Shown here: positions 33,441 to 44,850 of the stretch, one piece after another | Position numbering within the stretch: the stretch's first letter is position 1 | How the letters are laid out: every line of letters begins with the position of its first letter | Origin: Phyto melanocephala | Lineage: Eukaryota > Arthropoda > Insecta > Diptera > Rhinophoridae | Length of the DNA: 64,000 bases | Reading direction: 5' to 3' | Assembly (NCBI GenBank): GCA_941918925.1 | Contig: OW799235.1 | Coordinates: 49,151,491-49,215,490 of the forward strand | Made by a program: the position numbers and the translations under genes | The notes under the pieces: model-generated | What the model was told of the DNA's origin: nothing | Databases searched by the model: none | The model's input: only the letters and a program-made list of their open reading frames with translations

Positions 33441-33915
33441 TGTTTGTGTATTCGTCCAATTATGACCTATGGTTGTTAAATCTGCTCTCAAAAGGCTACT
33501 AAAAGGCATACGAAAATATTGCAAATTTTTCAAAATAAAAATTTTAAAATAATACACAATCTTCCTTGTAAATATACCACTTATCTTCTAAATAAAAACT
33601 TTAACTTTAAAATTTTAAATTGACAAGAGAATTGACTTTTTCATTTAATAAAAAATGCAGAACGTCAAACTTTTAAATAACAAGAAATTTTCTGAACAAC
33701 CACTGATGGTCTTTTGTTAAAAAAACACATTTTAGTGATTGCTTTAAAATTTCTTATACGATTGATACGAGCTTTTTTATGAATAACTCTTCCTTAAAAC
33801 TGTGATATTAGTAGTTTCCTTATTTAATTAATCCGATGTTAATTTTTGTAATAAAATTTTCATAACTATATTAATTATGTTAGTAAAATAAATAAGTTTT
33901 AATAAAAGAATAATA
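33441..33915 (+). pseudogene. Jockey-like non-LTR retrotransposon, 3' end of ORF2
   Basis: The plus frame from ~33448 reads IRPIMTYGC, then KATKRHTKILQIFQNKNFKIIHNLP, the C-terminal end of insect Jockey/CR1-type reverse transcriptases (IRPILTYGCPVW..., LQ..QNK.LR.I...P). A stop falls in the middle of the motif. It is followed by an A-rich 3' region (aataaataagttttaataaaagaataat) near 33887. About 60 residues only. Confidence 0.55.
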
Positions 33916-34250
33916 AAAAAACAAGTAAGAGCACTATATTCGGCTGTGCCGAATCTTTTATACCCACCACCAAAAAGAAAAGTAACTATAATGATTTGAT
34001 CTTAATATAATGCAGCATGACTTCAAATAAATGCTCACAAACAATTTATAACGGGATATTATAAAAAAAATAATATTATAATTTGTAGTAAATCCAATGA
34101 TTTTTCTACATTACTATAACGTAATTTATCATTTCGTCTTTATAAATATGCATAGCAGTGAACAGTGAAAAAAACAAAAGCGTCATAACAATAAAAACAC
34201 ACATATGAACTTTAAATGTAGTAAATATGATGATTATGTCATCTCTGCAA
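33916..34250 (+). repeat. Family G repeat, copy G1
   Basis: Starts acaagtaagagcactatattcggctgtgccgaatcttttatacccaccacc; ATTCGGC-TGT-GCCGAAT is a perfect 7-bp hairpin. Other members lie at 41549, 46048, 47111 and 54911. No coding capacity here. Confidence 0.55.
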
Positions 34251-34254
34251 CTTA

Positions 34255-35084
34255 TACCCCTATTACGGTTCACCACTCAACTCAGTTTGGTTGTGTGAGA
34301 GTCAACCCAACTTATGCACAACCAAACTCATTTTAGGTATTGTGATACTCAACTGTTTTTAGTTGAGTTTGCTATAAAGTTGCCAACTTAAAATATCGAA
34401 TTGCCAACTTTAAATATTATGTTTGGCAAATAAAAATTAAAAAAACAAATTCAGAATAAAAGGTATTTATAATGATAAGTGCCGATTAATGTTATGATGA
34501 TGAAAATAAAAACTCTTGTGTAGATGTGCTACGTACAAAAATAAAAATAAATAAATAAATGATTCAAGCCCTCTTGAGCTGCCCAGTGCCAAGTATATAG
34601 GTATTTCTAATAAGTAACGACACTAAATAATTATTTTATATTTATAGATTTATAAGTTATTTCCGACTAAGCAAGGAAGCATTTTTTTAATTGCTGGATG
34701 AAATTAAAGATCACCTAAAAACACCTGTTCGCGTGGTGGCTATTCCTCCGATATTAAAGTTATGTGCTGCTCTTGGATTTTTTGCTGACGGAAGCTATCA
34801 AAAATGAAATGAAATTAAAAAGTTGTTAAAAAAATGTACGATCTCTCCGTTTTGTTTTCCATTCTTAACGCTTTTAAAGAAATCAACCTTAACTGTCAAT
34901 AACACAACTACTCTTAAGCAGTTGTGTGTATTCAACGTTTTTGTCGACCAAATTTTTTCAAAGTTGAAAACGGTAAAATAGATACACAACTGAATAGTCA
35001 ACTGTAAGTTGAGTTGAGAATACCAATGTCAATTTGCCAAAGACAACCAAACTGTTACAAAAGTGGAGAACCGCAATAGGGGCA
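34255..35084 (+). mobile_element. PIF/Harbinger deletion derivative (830 bp)
   Basis: TIRs TACCCCTATTACGGTT (34255) and the mirror ending 35084 (TGCCCCTATTGCGGTT), both continuing into CAGTTTGGTTG. Target TTA repeats at 34252-34254 and 35085-35087. Around 34690-34806 a plus frame reads LLDEIKDHLKTPVRVVAIPPILKLCAALGFFADGSYQK, the N-terminal helical part of Harbinger transposases (L.AL.F.A.GSYQ). The remainder, including the DDE core, is deleted. Confidence 0.75.
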
Positions 35085-35780
35085 TTAATGTTTCATTATA
35101 TAAATATAAAGTTCAAGAAAAAATAACGGGATATAAAATATTGTGTGGAATGTTGACGTTTATACATGGACACATGGCCCAGTATGCCAAGCCTAACATG
35201 GATACTTTAGAAGACACTCCATTGAAAGTGAAAACCTTCCAAACAAAAATGAAGGAAATCTTTAACATGAAGGAGTTTGATGAAATATTTGAGAGAAAAA
35301 CTTAAAATATTTTATAGAAGATGGAGGAATTTCAGGAAAAGGACAGTGGTTGAACTCTTATACAACTCATTAAAATTTAAGTCAATTTAAATAAACATCA
35401 ATAATTAAGAGGAACATCATACATCCCGTTACCAAAAAAATTAGCATTAACAAAGGCCTGCATAAATGTGCAAAATGATGATGAGTTTTGTTTCAAATGG
35501 TGCATAAATCTTAGCTAGACGGTATGTTAAATCAGCATATTTTTGTAAAATTTATAAAATTCATTTCCTTAAAAATATCAGCAAATGTCTCCGTTATCAT
35601 ATTGAATATGTTGGTCGTTTACACGATATGCTTAAAGTACCAAATTTTTTGAATTCAACATACGTCAACAAGGGATGTTTCAACATATGAGTTATCTTAC
35701 AATTTTCGTGTATACATGATATGTTTAATTTCGTTTAATTATTGTATGCTAGTCGTATTAACATTTGTTTATATATTTGT
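35085..35780. other. Non-coding stretch with one unexplained short frame
   Basis: A plus frame open from about 35085 to 35305 (...GHMAQYAKPNMDTLEDTPLKVKTFQTKMKEIFNM) has ordinary protein-like composition but matches nothing I recognise. It starts at the edge of the Harbinger element. The rest is AT-rich. Confidence 0.3.
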
Positions 35781-35781
35781 A

Positions 35782-36860
35782 CTGGGTGGCCCAAAATTAC
35801 CAAAGGGGTTTAAAGTGCCTATAATTTTTTTATTTCTTTTCAGTATTTTGTAAAGAAGACTTGGAGAACTTAAAATGGAGCAGTACTTAATTGAACAACG
35901 TGCTTAAATTGTTGAGCTTTTTTTTTCAAATCAACGATTCATTGTTTTGACTCAGCGTGCATATCGTCGTTATTGTAATGTCCGGGTTGGACCCTCAGAG
36001 TCAACAATAAACCGTCTGTTAGCAAATTTTCGACAACAATGGGCAGTAAAGAACCTTGCTGGTGCTGGCAGAGGACGAACGGTGCACACTGAACACAATA
36101 TTGAACTGGTACAGAGGAGTATTCGAGAAGATGGAGAAACATCAACCAGGAGACATTCAACACGACTTGACCTCTCACGAGCGTCGCTGCAGAGAATTTT
36201 GCATACAATAGGAATGTTTCCATACAAGATTCAGCTTGTCCAAGAATTAAAACCGACATTTTACCAGCAACGACTTAATTATGCAATTTTTTTTCCGGCA
36301 AAAAGCATAAGAAAATCATAATTTTATTTATAATTTAATTATAAGCAATGAAGCCCATTTCCAATTAAGTGAGTTCGTTAATAAGTAAAACTGCAGGATA
36401 TGGGGTAAGGAAAGTTCAAGAGTAGTTCAACAGCGAGAATAACAACCATCTAAGTGTACGGTTTGGTGCGGTGTTTCATCGGAAAGGATAATTGGTCCTT
36501 AATTTTTTTTTAAATTAACACGGGGTCGGCGTTTCCGTCAATGGTGTCAGATATCGGACAATGTTGGAAAATTTTTTAAGGCCAGCCGTGGAAAACCATC
36601 CGCAATTATGGTTCCAACAAGATGGAGCAGCAGCGCACACTGCAAGGGACACAATAGCTCTTCTACAAGACATCTTTGGTTAACGAATTATTTCGCCTAA
36701 AAGTGATTTTAATTGGCCTTTGCGTTCACCGGATTTAACCGCTCCAGACTGTTTTCTTTGGGGTTATTTGAAAGGAAAAGTCTACATTAATAAGCCTAGA
36801 ACCATCCAGCAATATAAGCGACGAAATACACAACATAACACGTGAAGTTTAGCAAAAGGT
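35782..36860 (+). pseudogene. mariner-type transposase, DD41D family (broken)
   Basis: ATG at 35875; stop at 35905-35907 after MEQYLIEQRA, then QRFIVLTQRAYRRY, a bipartite helix-turn-helix (GPSESTINRLLANFR), GRGRTVHTEHN and FPYKIQLVQELKPTFYQQRL. After a break near 36290 the catalytic part follows in pieces: EAHFQLSEFVNK with Asn (AAT, 36347-36349) where the first Asp is expected, QLWFQQDGAAAHTARDT (Asp 36621-36623) and DLTAPDCFLWGYLKGKV (Asp 36747-36749). The two codons are 126 bp apart, i.e. 41 residues between them, the DD41D signature. Left terminus TA|CTGGGTGGCCCAAAATTACC near 35779; no right TIR found. Inactive. Confidence 0.8.
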
Positions 36861-37226
36861 TATGGAAAATGTGTTGGAAATGGCCGCCACTTGCGAGATA
36901 TTGTTTTTCATAATTAAACTAAAAATATTCCCCATTTATATACTGTTAAAAAAAAACTTAATAATAAAATTAATATTAATAAATTTGGCAATACCCTTTT
37001 TTATTTGCGGCAATTTTATTTATATGTATGTATGTATGTATGTGATAAAAAGAATAATCTGAAAAATATAAGTTTTACTATTACAATTAAATTAAACTCA
37101 AACCTGGGTCAAATTGAAAATTACTAATTTAAAAACAGAAGTTTAACAATTAAAAATTATGAATTACAAAATACAAGAACACAGTGTATAATATCATACT
37201 TTGTTGTTCAACCAACATTCTGTTGA
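36861..37226. other. AT-rich stretch with (TATG)n microsatellite
   Basis: tatgtatgtatgtatgtatg at ~37022-37041; otherwise no feature. Confidence 0.5.
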
Positions 37227-37234
37227 GTACTGGC

Positions 37235-38725
37235 CAGTGTGACCAGATTTTAAAAAAATATAAAGCTAAATCAGGTTTAAAATAGAGCTAAAAAAATAAA
37301 TTAAAGTCAAAAAATAAAGCTTAATTTTTGCATTGCTTTTCAATTATATAAATTAATTTTTCGTATTATAAATAACATAAATATAAGAATATAAAAACAC
37401 ATAGTATGTAAAAACCTTTTTTTAGGAGTCAAAGTCAAAATTTAAAAAAATTATCGGCCAAGTCATGGAAATCGAAATCACGTGAAATTAAAAAAAATCG
37501 ATCAAATTGTGAAAACTCTCCCAGTAACAAAATCAAACTATATTTATTGAACAAAAATATCTTCATTAGCATTAAATTCAAAATACATATGTATGTATGT
37601 ACGAACATTTTTGAGTTTTGATCCTTTTAAAAATGGTTGGTCAATCAAAAAGGTACTTTTTCGCATTTTTGGGTACTTTTTATATTTTCTAGTTTTATGA
37701 ATTTAGATTTTTTGAAACTAACTACTATTGATCTAAGTTAACATATAAAATATATTTTGTATTAAAAAAGGTACTCTCTCCGATTACTTTTTGTATTTTC
37801 TACGTTTATGAAGCTGGAATTTGGAAATTAATGACTATTTAAAAAAATTAAGACTGAAAGCGATATCGGAGATCTTTCTTTTGTATGTACGAACATTTTT
37901 GAGTTTTGATCCTTTTGAAAATGGTTGGTCAATCAAAAAGGTAATTTTTGGCATTTTTGGGTACTTTTTATATTTTCTAGTTTTATGAATTTAGATTTTT
38001 TGAAACTAAGTACTATTGATCTAAGTTAAGATATAAAATATATTGGGTATTAAAAAAGGTACTCTCTCCGATTACTTTTTGTATTTTCTACGTTTATGAA
38101 GCTGGAATTTGGAAATTAATGACTATTTATAAAAAGTAAGACTGAAAGCGATATCGGGATCTTTCTTGTATTATTTATTGTACTTTTTGTATTTACTATA
38201 ATTTTGAAATTAGAAACTTTTGATCTGAGGTTAGACTGAAAATATTTGGTATACCAAAAATGTACTTTTTCGCATATTTTTGGTTCTTTTTGTATTCTCT
38301 ACGTTTATGAAGCTAGAATTTTGAAGTTAGTAAATATTGATTGAAAGTGGGACTAAAAATTTCCTTTTTTCTTATTTTGTAGTATTTTGTCGTTTTTATT
38401 GCACTTTTTTTTTATTTTTTGTGTCATGAAATATAAGAAAAGGACAAAATCTTACATTTGTTACTTTGATAGGCATTTTCTGTATTCATGATTATAAAAT
38501 TTTCAAACCCAGAGGTATTGATATAAGATAGATATATCCTACCAATATGACTTTATTATGATTTATTTTTATTTATATTTATTATGACTTTCATTCGATT
38601 GCAAATAGAGAAAAGGCTAGAAAAAAACTTAAAGCTAAACAAAATATATCAAGCTAAATAAAAAAAACTAAATTTAGCTCGAAAAAAGCAAAATTTAGCT
38701 CCAAAAAGCTAATATGGTCACACTG
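37235..38725. mobile_element. 1.49-kb non-autonomous TIR element with 8-bp target duplication
   Basis: CAGTGTGACCA (37235) and the exact mirror TGGTCACACTG (ends 38725), continuing imperfectly into aagctaaa-rich subterminal DNA. Target GTACTGGC (37227-37234) / GTACTAGC (38726-38733), one mismatch. An 8-bp duplication fits hAT or P-type elements. The interior has no ORF and carries family-B-like minisatellite DNA, including a 288-bp two-copy direct duplication starting at 37598 and 37886. Confidence 0.75.
37598..38175 (+). repeat. 288-bp tandem duplication of family-B-like units
   Basis: acgaacatttttgagttttg occurs at 37601 and 37889 and the following ~285 bp are almost identical. Each copy holds two diverged units of the ggtactttttgtattttctacg type, so the old ~118-bp array was re-duplicated as a larger unit. 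Confidence 0.7.
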
Positions 38726-38733
38726 GTACTAGC

Positions 38734-41540
38734 CAAACCAAAAATAAACAAATGGTAATAAGAAACTGTCAACTTACTAGTTTTATCAATGTTTTAGTGC
38801 TTTTTAAAATTTTTATCGCAAAAAAATTTCGAAATTTTTTAAATTTTAGGTGTTTTTTTTTGATGACATCAAATACTAAATTTAAAAAAAATATATTGCA
38901 AGTAGAAATTAGGAAAACAATAAGAATTGATAGTAAACAATGTTTATGTTAGTGCAGATCGTTAGCTTATAATTGTTTTGAACCAAAATTTTGTTTATTG
39001 GTTATTGAGTTTAAGCTGGTCTATATGCAGTACACTGGTGCTTATGTCAGATCATCAGCAGACCTTTAAGCCACAAAATTTATGGAAAAGTTTAAAAATG
39101 TAACAAGCTTTATTTTAAGTTTTCATAAATAATATGAGAACTTTAAATGCAACAAGAAACAAAAACAAATCTTCATAAACCCAACCAACAATTTGTATTC
39201 CTTTTTGTTTATTTTATTTTTCCAATCATATTCTTTTTACAATATTATATTATCTCTGGAACTTAAAAGTTCCAAGTTTATTGAACGTATTGAATATACG
39301 TATAAAAAATTGAATTGGAATATTTAAGGTTTGCTTGTATATATTTTGTATTAAGAGATATGGATATGAAAAAGAAATTAATATGCCAAAGCTTTTTAAT
39401 TTACAATTTCACACAATAACAATTGACACAATGATGTACCCTACAAGTACAGTGACAGTCATTTAACCGGTTATATGACTGGCATTAAGTAGTGACTGAT
39501 ATATCGGTTTTAACGTAGAACAAAGTTTCTATTAGTTTCTTAAGGGCAAAATGAAAAAAAGACTGAGACTTTTGTGTATATGAGAATTTTGCGACTTTCT
39601 CTTACTTATTGGTTCTGTCGACTGTAAAACATTTATCTGCTCTACTTACTCTATAGCTCTTTACTAAGCAAATATAATATAAACAGTAGTCAGACTTAAC
39701 GTATATATTGGTCAAAGCTTACTAGTAACACGTAACGTGTAATTTTCATTACATCTCTTTTTTATCACAATTTTTTACGTTAATTTCACGGCTTCCTACA
39801 GGGCCTCATTTTAATCCTAACATCAACATACATTAGTTTTCTCACGCTTGCATGCGCGTTATTTTTCCTGTAGCAGGAATTATATATTAAATTGCTAAAT
39901 TGTTAGTGTTATTCATTTCTTGTAGGGTAGTTAGTATTTTCATAAGTATATAGTAAAGTTCATATTGATAGCAATCTAACTTAAAGGGTGTATAAATAGA
40001 ACATTATTTGTGGCTTTATGTGCCTAATACGAGCGAGGAAAACTTATTATATTTTTATATGGAATTTTATAAAAAAAAAAAATAAAAAAATTTGGAATTT
40101 AAATATTGATTGTGAAGCAATCATCTGTTGTTTTTGCTATCTTACTGATGGCTAGAGCAGGACAAAACTAGTAATAATATAAAAGATAATAACAAACAAA
40201 AAAGGGGTTGCTGTTGCTTAAATTTCAATCTTACTCGTTGTGGTAGGAATATATCAAATAGAAAACTATGTTATCGAATTTAATTAACTAAAATCCTAGG
40301 TAATAAAAACATATTTAAATTCAATACTTTATCACCCATCAGAGTTTCGAAAATGCTTTCCACTCGGCTAGTGTTGGCAAAAATATGCTTTTTCATATTA
40401 TGCTTTTATTATCACAATTAAATTTTTTTACAGAAAAGATAATTTTAAATGAACTGCAGCCTGAATAATATTTAAAATTATTAGCAGTAACTTTTCTCTA
40501 TGTCTTTTTAAAGTCTACAACATAACCGAACTTTTTTACTTAAATTTATTGAAGACAATTAAGTTTTCAACTTCAGACAACAGATTAGGCTCAAGTAGAA
40601 TAAAGTACATCATAAAAAATTATTCAAATTCAAAATGGCATGTGAAGCAAAGTAATATAGTATATCAGGGTATATACATAAGAAATATAAACTCTGAAAT
40701 CTAGGATATTCTACGATTTGTTTTTTTTTTATAATTTTACTATTGTTTTACTATGAACATGATGAAGAAGGCTATATTATATTTTGCAAAGCCGAATTAA
40801 GCACTCTAGTTTTATATATTATTATTTTAATTTTAGTTTTTGCAAGTTATAATAAAAAAAATTCACATTAACCGTTTTGCTTAAATAAATAATGTATAAC
40901 TTACAAAATCTAGCAAAGAATATAACAAATTAAGCAAGACTGCAACAATTATATATGCTACTTTATTGCCATATGTTGAAAAGCTCAAGTTCGCTTTTCA
41001 ACAAATAACATATCTGTCATCATTCGTAGGAAATTTGTCAAGCATTAAAAATATTCTGTTTGCACGATATGTTGAAATCGTCAACAAATATTTGTTTGCA
41101 TTGTTAAAAAAGGGTTAGCAAATGATGTTAAACATTTTTAAGCATAAATTTGCTGATTCAACATATCGTCTAGACGAAGCTTTACATCTTTTATTTTTTA
41201 TTGTGAAAACGTTTATCTCTTAACCTATACTTTTACACAAAAAATTAAAATGAACTAAAATATGAACACAAAATATTTATGGAAATACAAACAAAAAGGA
41301 ATAACGGCTTTTTAAATACAGCCCACAGAAATTTTGAGGCAAGATCTATTTGATCTACTAAAATAAACAATAAAAGCCATTACGGAAAAAAATTGAGTTA
41401 CGCCTTTTTTTATATTGTGCCTTCGATATGTAGAATTAAATCATTCGTTTATTTTGTTAATTATTCGTTAAACAGAGAAGCCATTTTGGACCGAATTTGG
41501 TAAATTAACTAACTTAAGTAAAATTTGGTTGGTTTGTTTT
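38734..41540. other. 2.8 kb without recognisable gene or intact element
   Basis: AT-rich. Small scraps only: a family-F segment in minus orientation at 40345-40440 (tttccactcggctagtg) and a family-G-like end near 40785 (gccgaattaagcactctag). No coding signal. Confidence 0.45.
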
Positions 41541-41548
41541 ATTTTCTT

Positions 41549-41865
41549 ATACCCTTCACCTGTGGTTCCCATTTACCCTTAGGTTTGTCATTACGTTCGT
41601 AAAATCATTTCTGACCTCATCAAGTAAAAATTTCTGAAAGCTTATGACTAGGGGAGTTGACTGAGACATGTCCGTCTGTTCATGTGTTGAATGAAATCAA
41701 CATTTAGAAGAACCAACATGTTACTTAGATCTGTATGTGGTATCAGTTTTTTGCAAATTTCCGGGAATAAATCGCTATTGAAATCCTGCTTGATCGCCCT
41801 AAAACTTTCTGACACGACTGTCTATGTATTTTTTCCTATATTTTTACGATATTACTATATAGGTT
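41549..41865 (+). repeat. Family G repeat, copy G2 (internal part)
   Basis: Collinear with 54914-55190: tatacccttcacc, gaaagcttatgactagggga, gtccgtctgt...tgttgaatgaaatca, ggaataaatcgctattgaaa. Any open frame here is repeat-derived. Confidence 0.6.
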
Positions 41866-41874
41866 TTTACTCTC

Positions 41875-42075
41875 AAACTAACTGTTTTTAGATTTAACTA
41901 ATTTTTTTTACAAATTAAACTCAATTTTTTTCAAAGCAAATTAAATTTCATTCAAACCAAACGAAATTATTTTCAACTTAAATCAAACTTTTTGCAAATA
42001 ATATTCAATTGGTTTTATTTTAAATTCATTATTTTTCACAATAAATTAAATTTATTTTAATTAAAGAAAAATACT
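41875..42075. repeat. Degenerate AT-rich short tandem motif
   Basis: Loose iteration of an ~19-22 bp caaattaaactcaattttttt-like motif. A related motif in the other orientation (ttaatttgatttgtaaaaa) is repeated at 46860-46990. Confidence 0.4.
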
Positions 42076-42305
42076 TGGTAATATTTTTTCATTTTATACC
42101 AATAAATATAGACAAAATTTTTATTAATTGCTGTATAAATTATTTATTGCAACGGTTCTCCAGATGCAGCTAATGAAAAAACCATGGTCATATCAATATA
42201 ATAATTGTTGCAATCTTAAGGTGTTACCGATTCCATGGATTCGTTAATTATGGCTGCCAAATCCATAGTACTCTCCGGATTAGCTAAAAATTAAGTGATG
42301 AGAGT

Positions 42306-43260
42306 TTAGTTTTTGTGCAAACTTTTCCTTTTGGGTTCAGAACAGGGGAGTATAGAGGAAGAAAAACTATGCCCGAACTCAACAATTTTATTTTTCAACA
42401 CATTAATTTGGTGTATCTTTGCATGGTCAAGGATCAACCAAGCACCTGTGATGTTAGATTCAGCTAATTTGTTGAATAATTCTTCAAGGAAAGATGTGAA
42501 AATATTTTTATTAACGGTGGAATGGGCAATTACTTTTTTATGCAAAATGCCATGTATGTTTATAGCTGCAATGAGAGAAACATTTCTTCCTCTAACGGTA
42601 GGAACAATTTTCTGTGCTGCGGTATTTACTTTGGATCTCGCCCTATTTCTCTAAAGGGGATAATTGAAACCTGATTCGTCAAGGAATTTCTGGAGCGTTT
42701 TGTGCAAAATTCATTGCAAACGGTATGCGTCGTTATATTGTAACATTGCAATTTAAGCGATCTATATTAATTGTGGCAGTTTTTAAGGTGATTTGCAGAT
42801 ATTTTAATGCATTGTGTATACTTGTTGAACTTAAATCCACATTTTGGATTTTTCGAATCTTTTCCCGAATGCCTTTGAATATTATATATGGATTTCTTTC
42901 AATGATCTTTTCAATTTTATCCAATATTACTGCAGTCAATTTTGAGTGACGTCTTCCATCACGCTTTTTTTTGGAAACACAACCGTACCTCTTGTAGCGA
43001 TTTATAATGGATGTATGTTGCTGTATTTTTATTTATACCAGCAATTTCGGCTGATTCAATGATGGTTTTCCCTTCTTCATAAAACTTGATAAAATATTAT
43101 TTTTATGGCTATACTTTTCATGTCTTCTAGGGTTAGGCGTAAATATTCCTGTTATATTTTCTTCTGAAGAACTATATGTCAGAAGATGAATTGTACAATA
43201 ACTTTGATCATTCGATACAGCAGAACTTGTGGCGCGATTGCTTTCTACGATGGATGACAA
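42306..43260 (-). pseudogene. Tc1/IS630-like transposase relic
   Basis: Minus-strand pieces in order: EEGKTIIESAEIAG and NKNTAT (helix-turn-helix, ~43095-43000), KLTAVILDKIEKIIERNPYIIFKGIREKI...LSSTSIHNALKYLQITLKTA (42939-42760), a LDESGFN-like first-Asp region near 42690, MHKKVIAHSTVNKNIFTSFLEELF, then AWLILDHAKIHQINVLKNKIVEFGHSF (second Asp, ~42430). The final PPYSP...NPIE segment is degraded to ILPCSEPKRK. Several frameshifts; no TIR found. An old, dead copy. Confidence 0.65.
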
Positions 43261-43907
43261 AATAATTTTTTTTTCAATTTATTGAGTATTATTGGACGTA
43301 AAAGTTAGAACTTTATTAAACATTGCACAACTATAATTTCACTCGATCTACCAAATAACTGACTTGTAAACATGTGTTTGATTTTAATGTTTACTGTTAC
43401 AATAAGTTTTTTTGTACATTTAAACAAGGTGACCAGCACAACATTATTTTCTGGTTAAGAAAACATGCTTTAATTTTTACGATTAATACAGGAAATCTTA
43501 CACAAGATTAAAGTCAACGAAGGAATATTTTAGTGTAGTAAGATATTGGTCTCCTTAATGGAAAGATTAACTAATGAGCTATTTCATTATTCTGTGGTTT
43601 TTATGGGCAACCGCGTATGTATTAAAATCAATTTTTTCAGGAGAGCCAAAAAACCATTCCAGGTGAAACCATTAGATAGGCTTCGAATTTTTTTAACTTT
43701 GTTTTATTAGTCATGCAAATATAGGCCCTAAAAATTTTTTTTTATAAAAATTTGGGACAAATATCCTTTAGAAATTAGATCCAAGTGAAGAACAAAAAAA
43801 AAACACAGTGGTAGAAATACTAAAAGTGTGTGCAGATAAAACAACTTATGTCAACACAAGTGGTTCTCAATGAACAAAAATGTTAATAATGCAACATTCA
43901 AGAAGAT
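43261..43907. other. AT-rich non-coding stretch
   Basis: Nothing recognised. Confidence 0.4.
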
Positions 43908-43910
43908 TTA

Positions 43911-44219
43911 TGGTGTTTTCCTTTCTAAAAAAAAATTTTGCAATAAGTATGTGTAACATTTTTATCAGTCTACACATACCCTTATAAGGTTGTCCATTTT
44001 TTTTTGTTTCAATGGAACAGAAAAATTTCTTGATTTTACACTTTAACGCATTCTGTGTTAAAAACTCGTTTGCATAAAAAAGTATTTATTCACATAATAC
44101 AGCTGTAAAAAATGGTACTTTGTTACACTTTGCACTCTTGCATGTATTTTTAGAATAGAACATAAACCCGCTCGAATGGTAGCATTATTGTAACATTTTT
44201 GTCAGAAAGGAAAACACCA
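43911..44219. mobile_element. Harbinger-type MITE (309 bp)
   Basis: TIR TGGTGTTTTCCTTTCT at 43911 and its mirror ending 44219; TTA repeated at 43908-43910 and 44220-44222. No coding capacity. A TWA target and short TIR suggest PIF/Harbinger. Confidence 0.7.
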
Positions 44220-44222
44220 TTA

Positions 44223-44850
44223 GTTTGTTATTGTTAAACATTTTTGGCCAATGTTTTGAAGGTTTTGTTGAAAAATACGTTGAGTGTTTAATTTGTACAT
44301 AAAACAATTTAGATTTTTTTATGTAGAAAATGTCTTACAAGAAATAAAATAGTGACAAAACAGTCTGCAACTATTTATCTTGTATTTAAAATATTGATTA
44401 ATGGACACAAATTATTAATACTTTACTATAATTATAAATTAATATTTGTTCGAACTTTCTATTTGCAAATTTATTGTTAATCATTTATTCTGGATTAAGT
44501 CCATTTTACTATTATCAAACCTCCTAAAACATTTTTAAATTAAATTTAATAGTAATAATTTAAGAATACTGAAAAATCATTCCGATATAAGCCGAGTGAA
44601 ATGCATTTTCGAAACCATCTGCGATTTCATAATCTGCACCCTTTATCACTACACTCATATGTAATTTGAAATTGAATTTATGTAACAATTCAATGAAATT
44701 AGAATTTTAAATTTGTCTTTTTTTCTTCAGCTGTCAAATGAGAATTATAAAAAGTTATGTATTTGAATGGCTTCTAGCAAATTTCGCTATAAGAAATGTA
44801 CTTTATGTAAATTCGAAATACATACGGATAGGAAAAAAATTTAATTGTAT
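44223..44850. other. AT-rich stretch with one family-F end fragment
   Basis: 44588-44650 (gccgagtgaaatgcattttcgaaaccatctgcgatttcat) matches 26450-26495, the outer part of repeat F. Otherwise nothing. Confidence 0.4.

Noticed and set aside
35939..36259. Minus-strand frames of 106 and 85 aa
   Set aside because: Antisense of the DD41D transposase N-terminus.
36862..37062. 66-residue hydrophobic frame
   Set aside because: AT-rich translation ending in a TATG microsatellite (YMYVCMYV); not a membrane protein gene.
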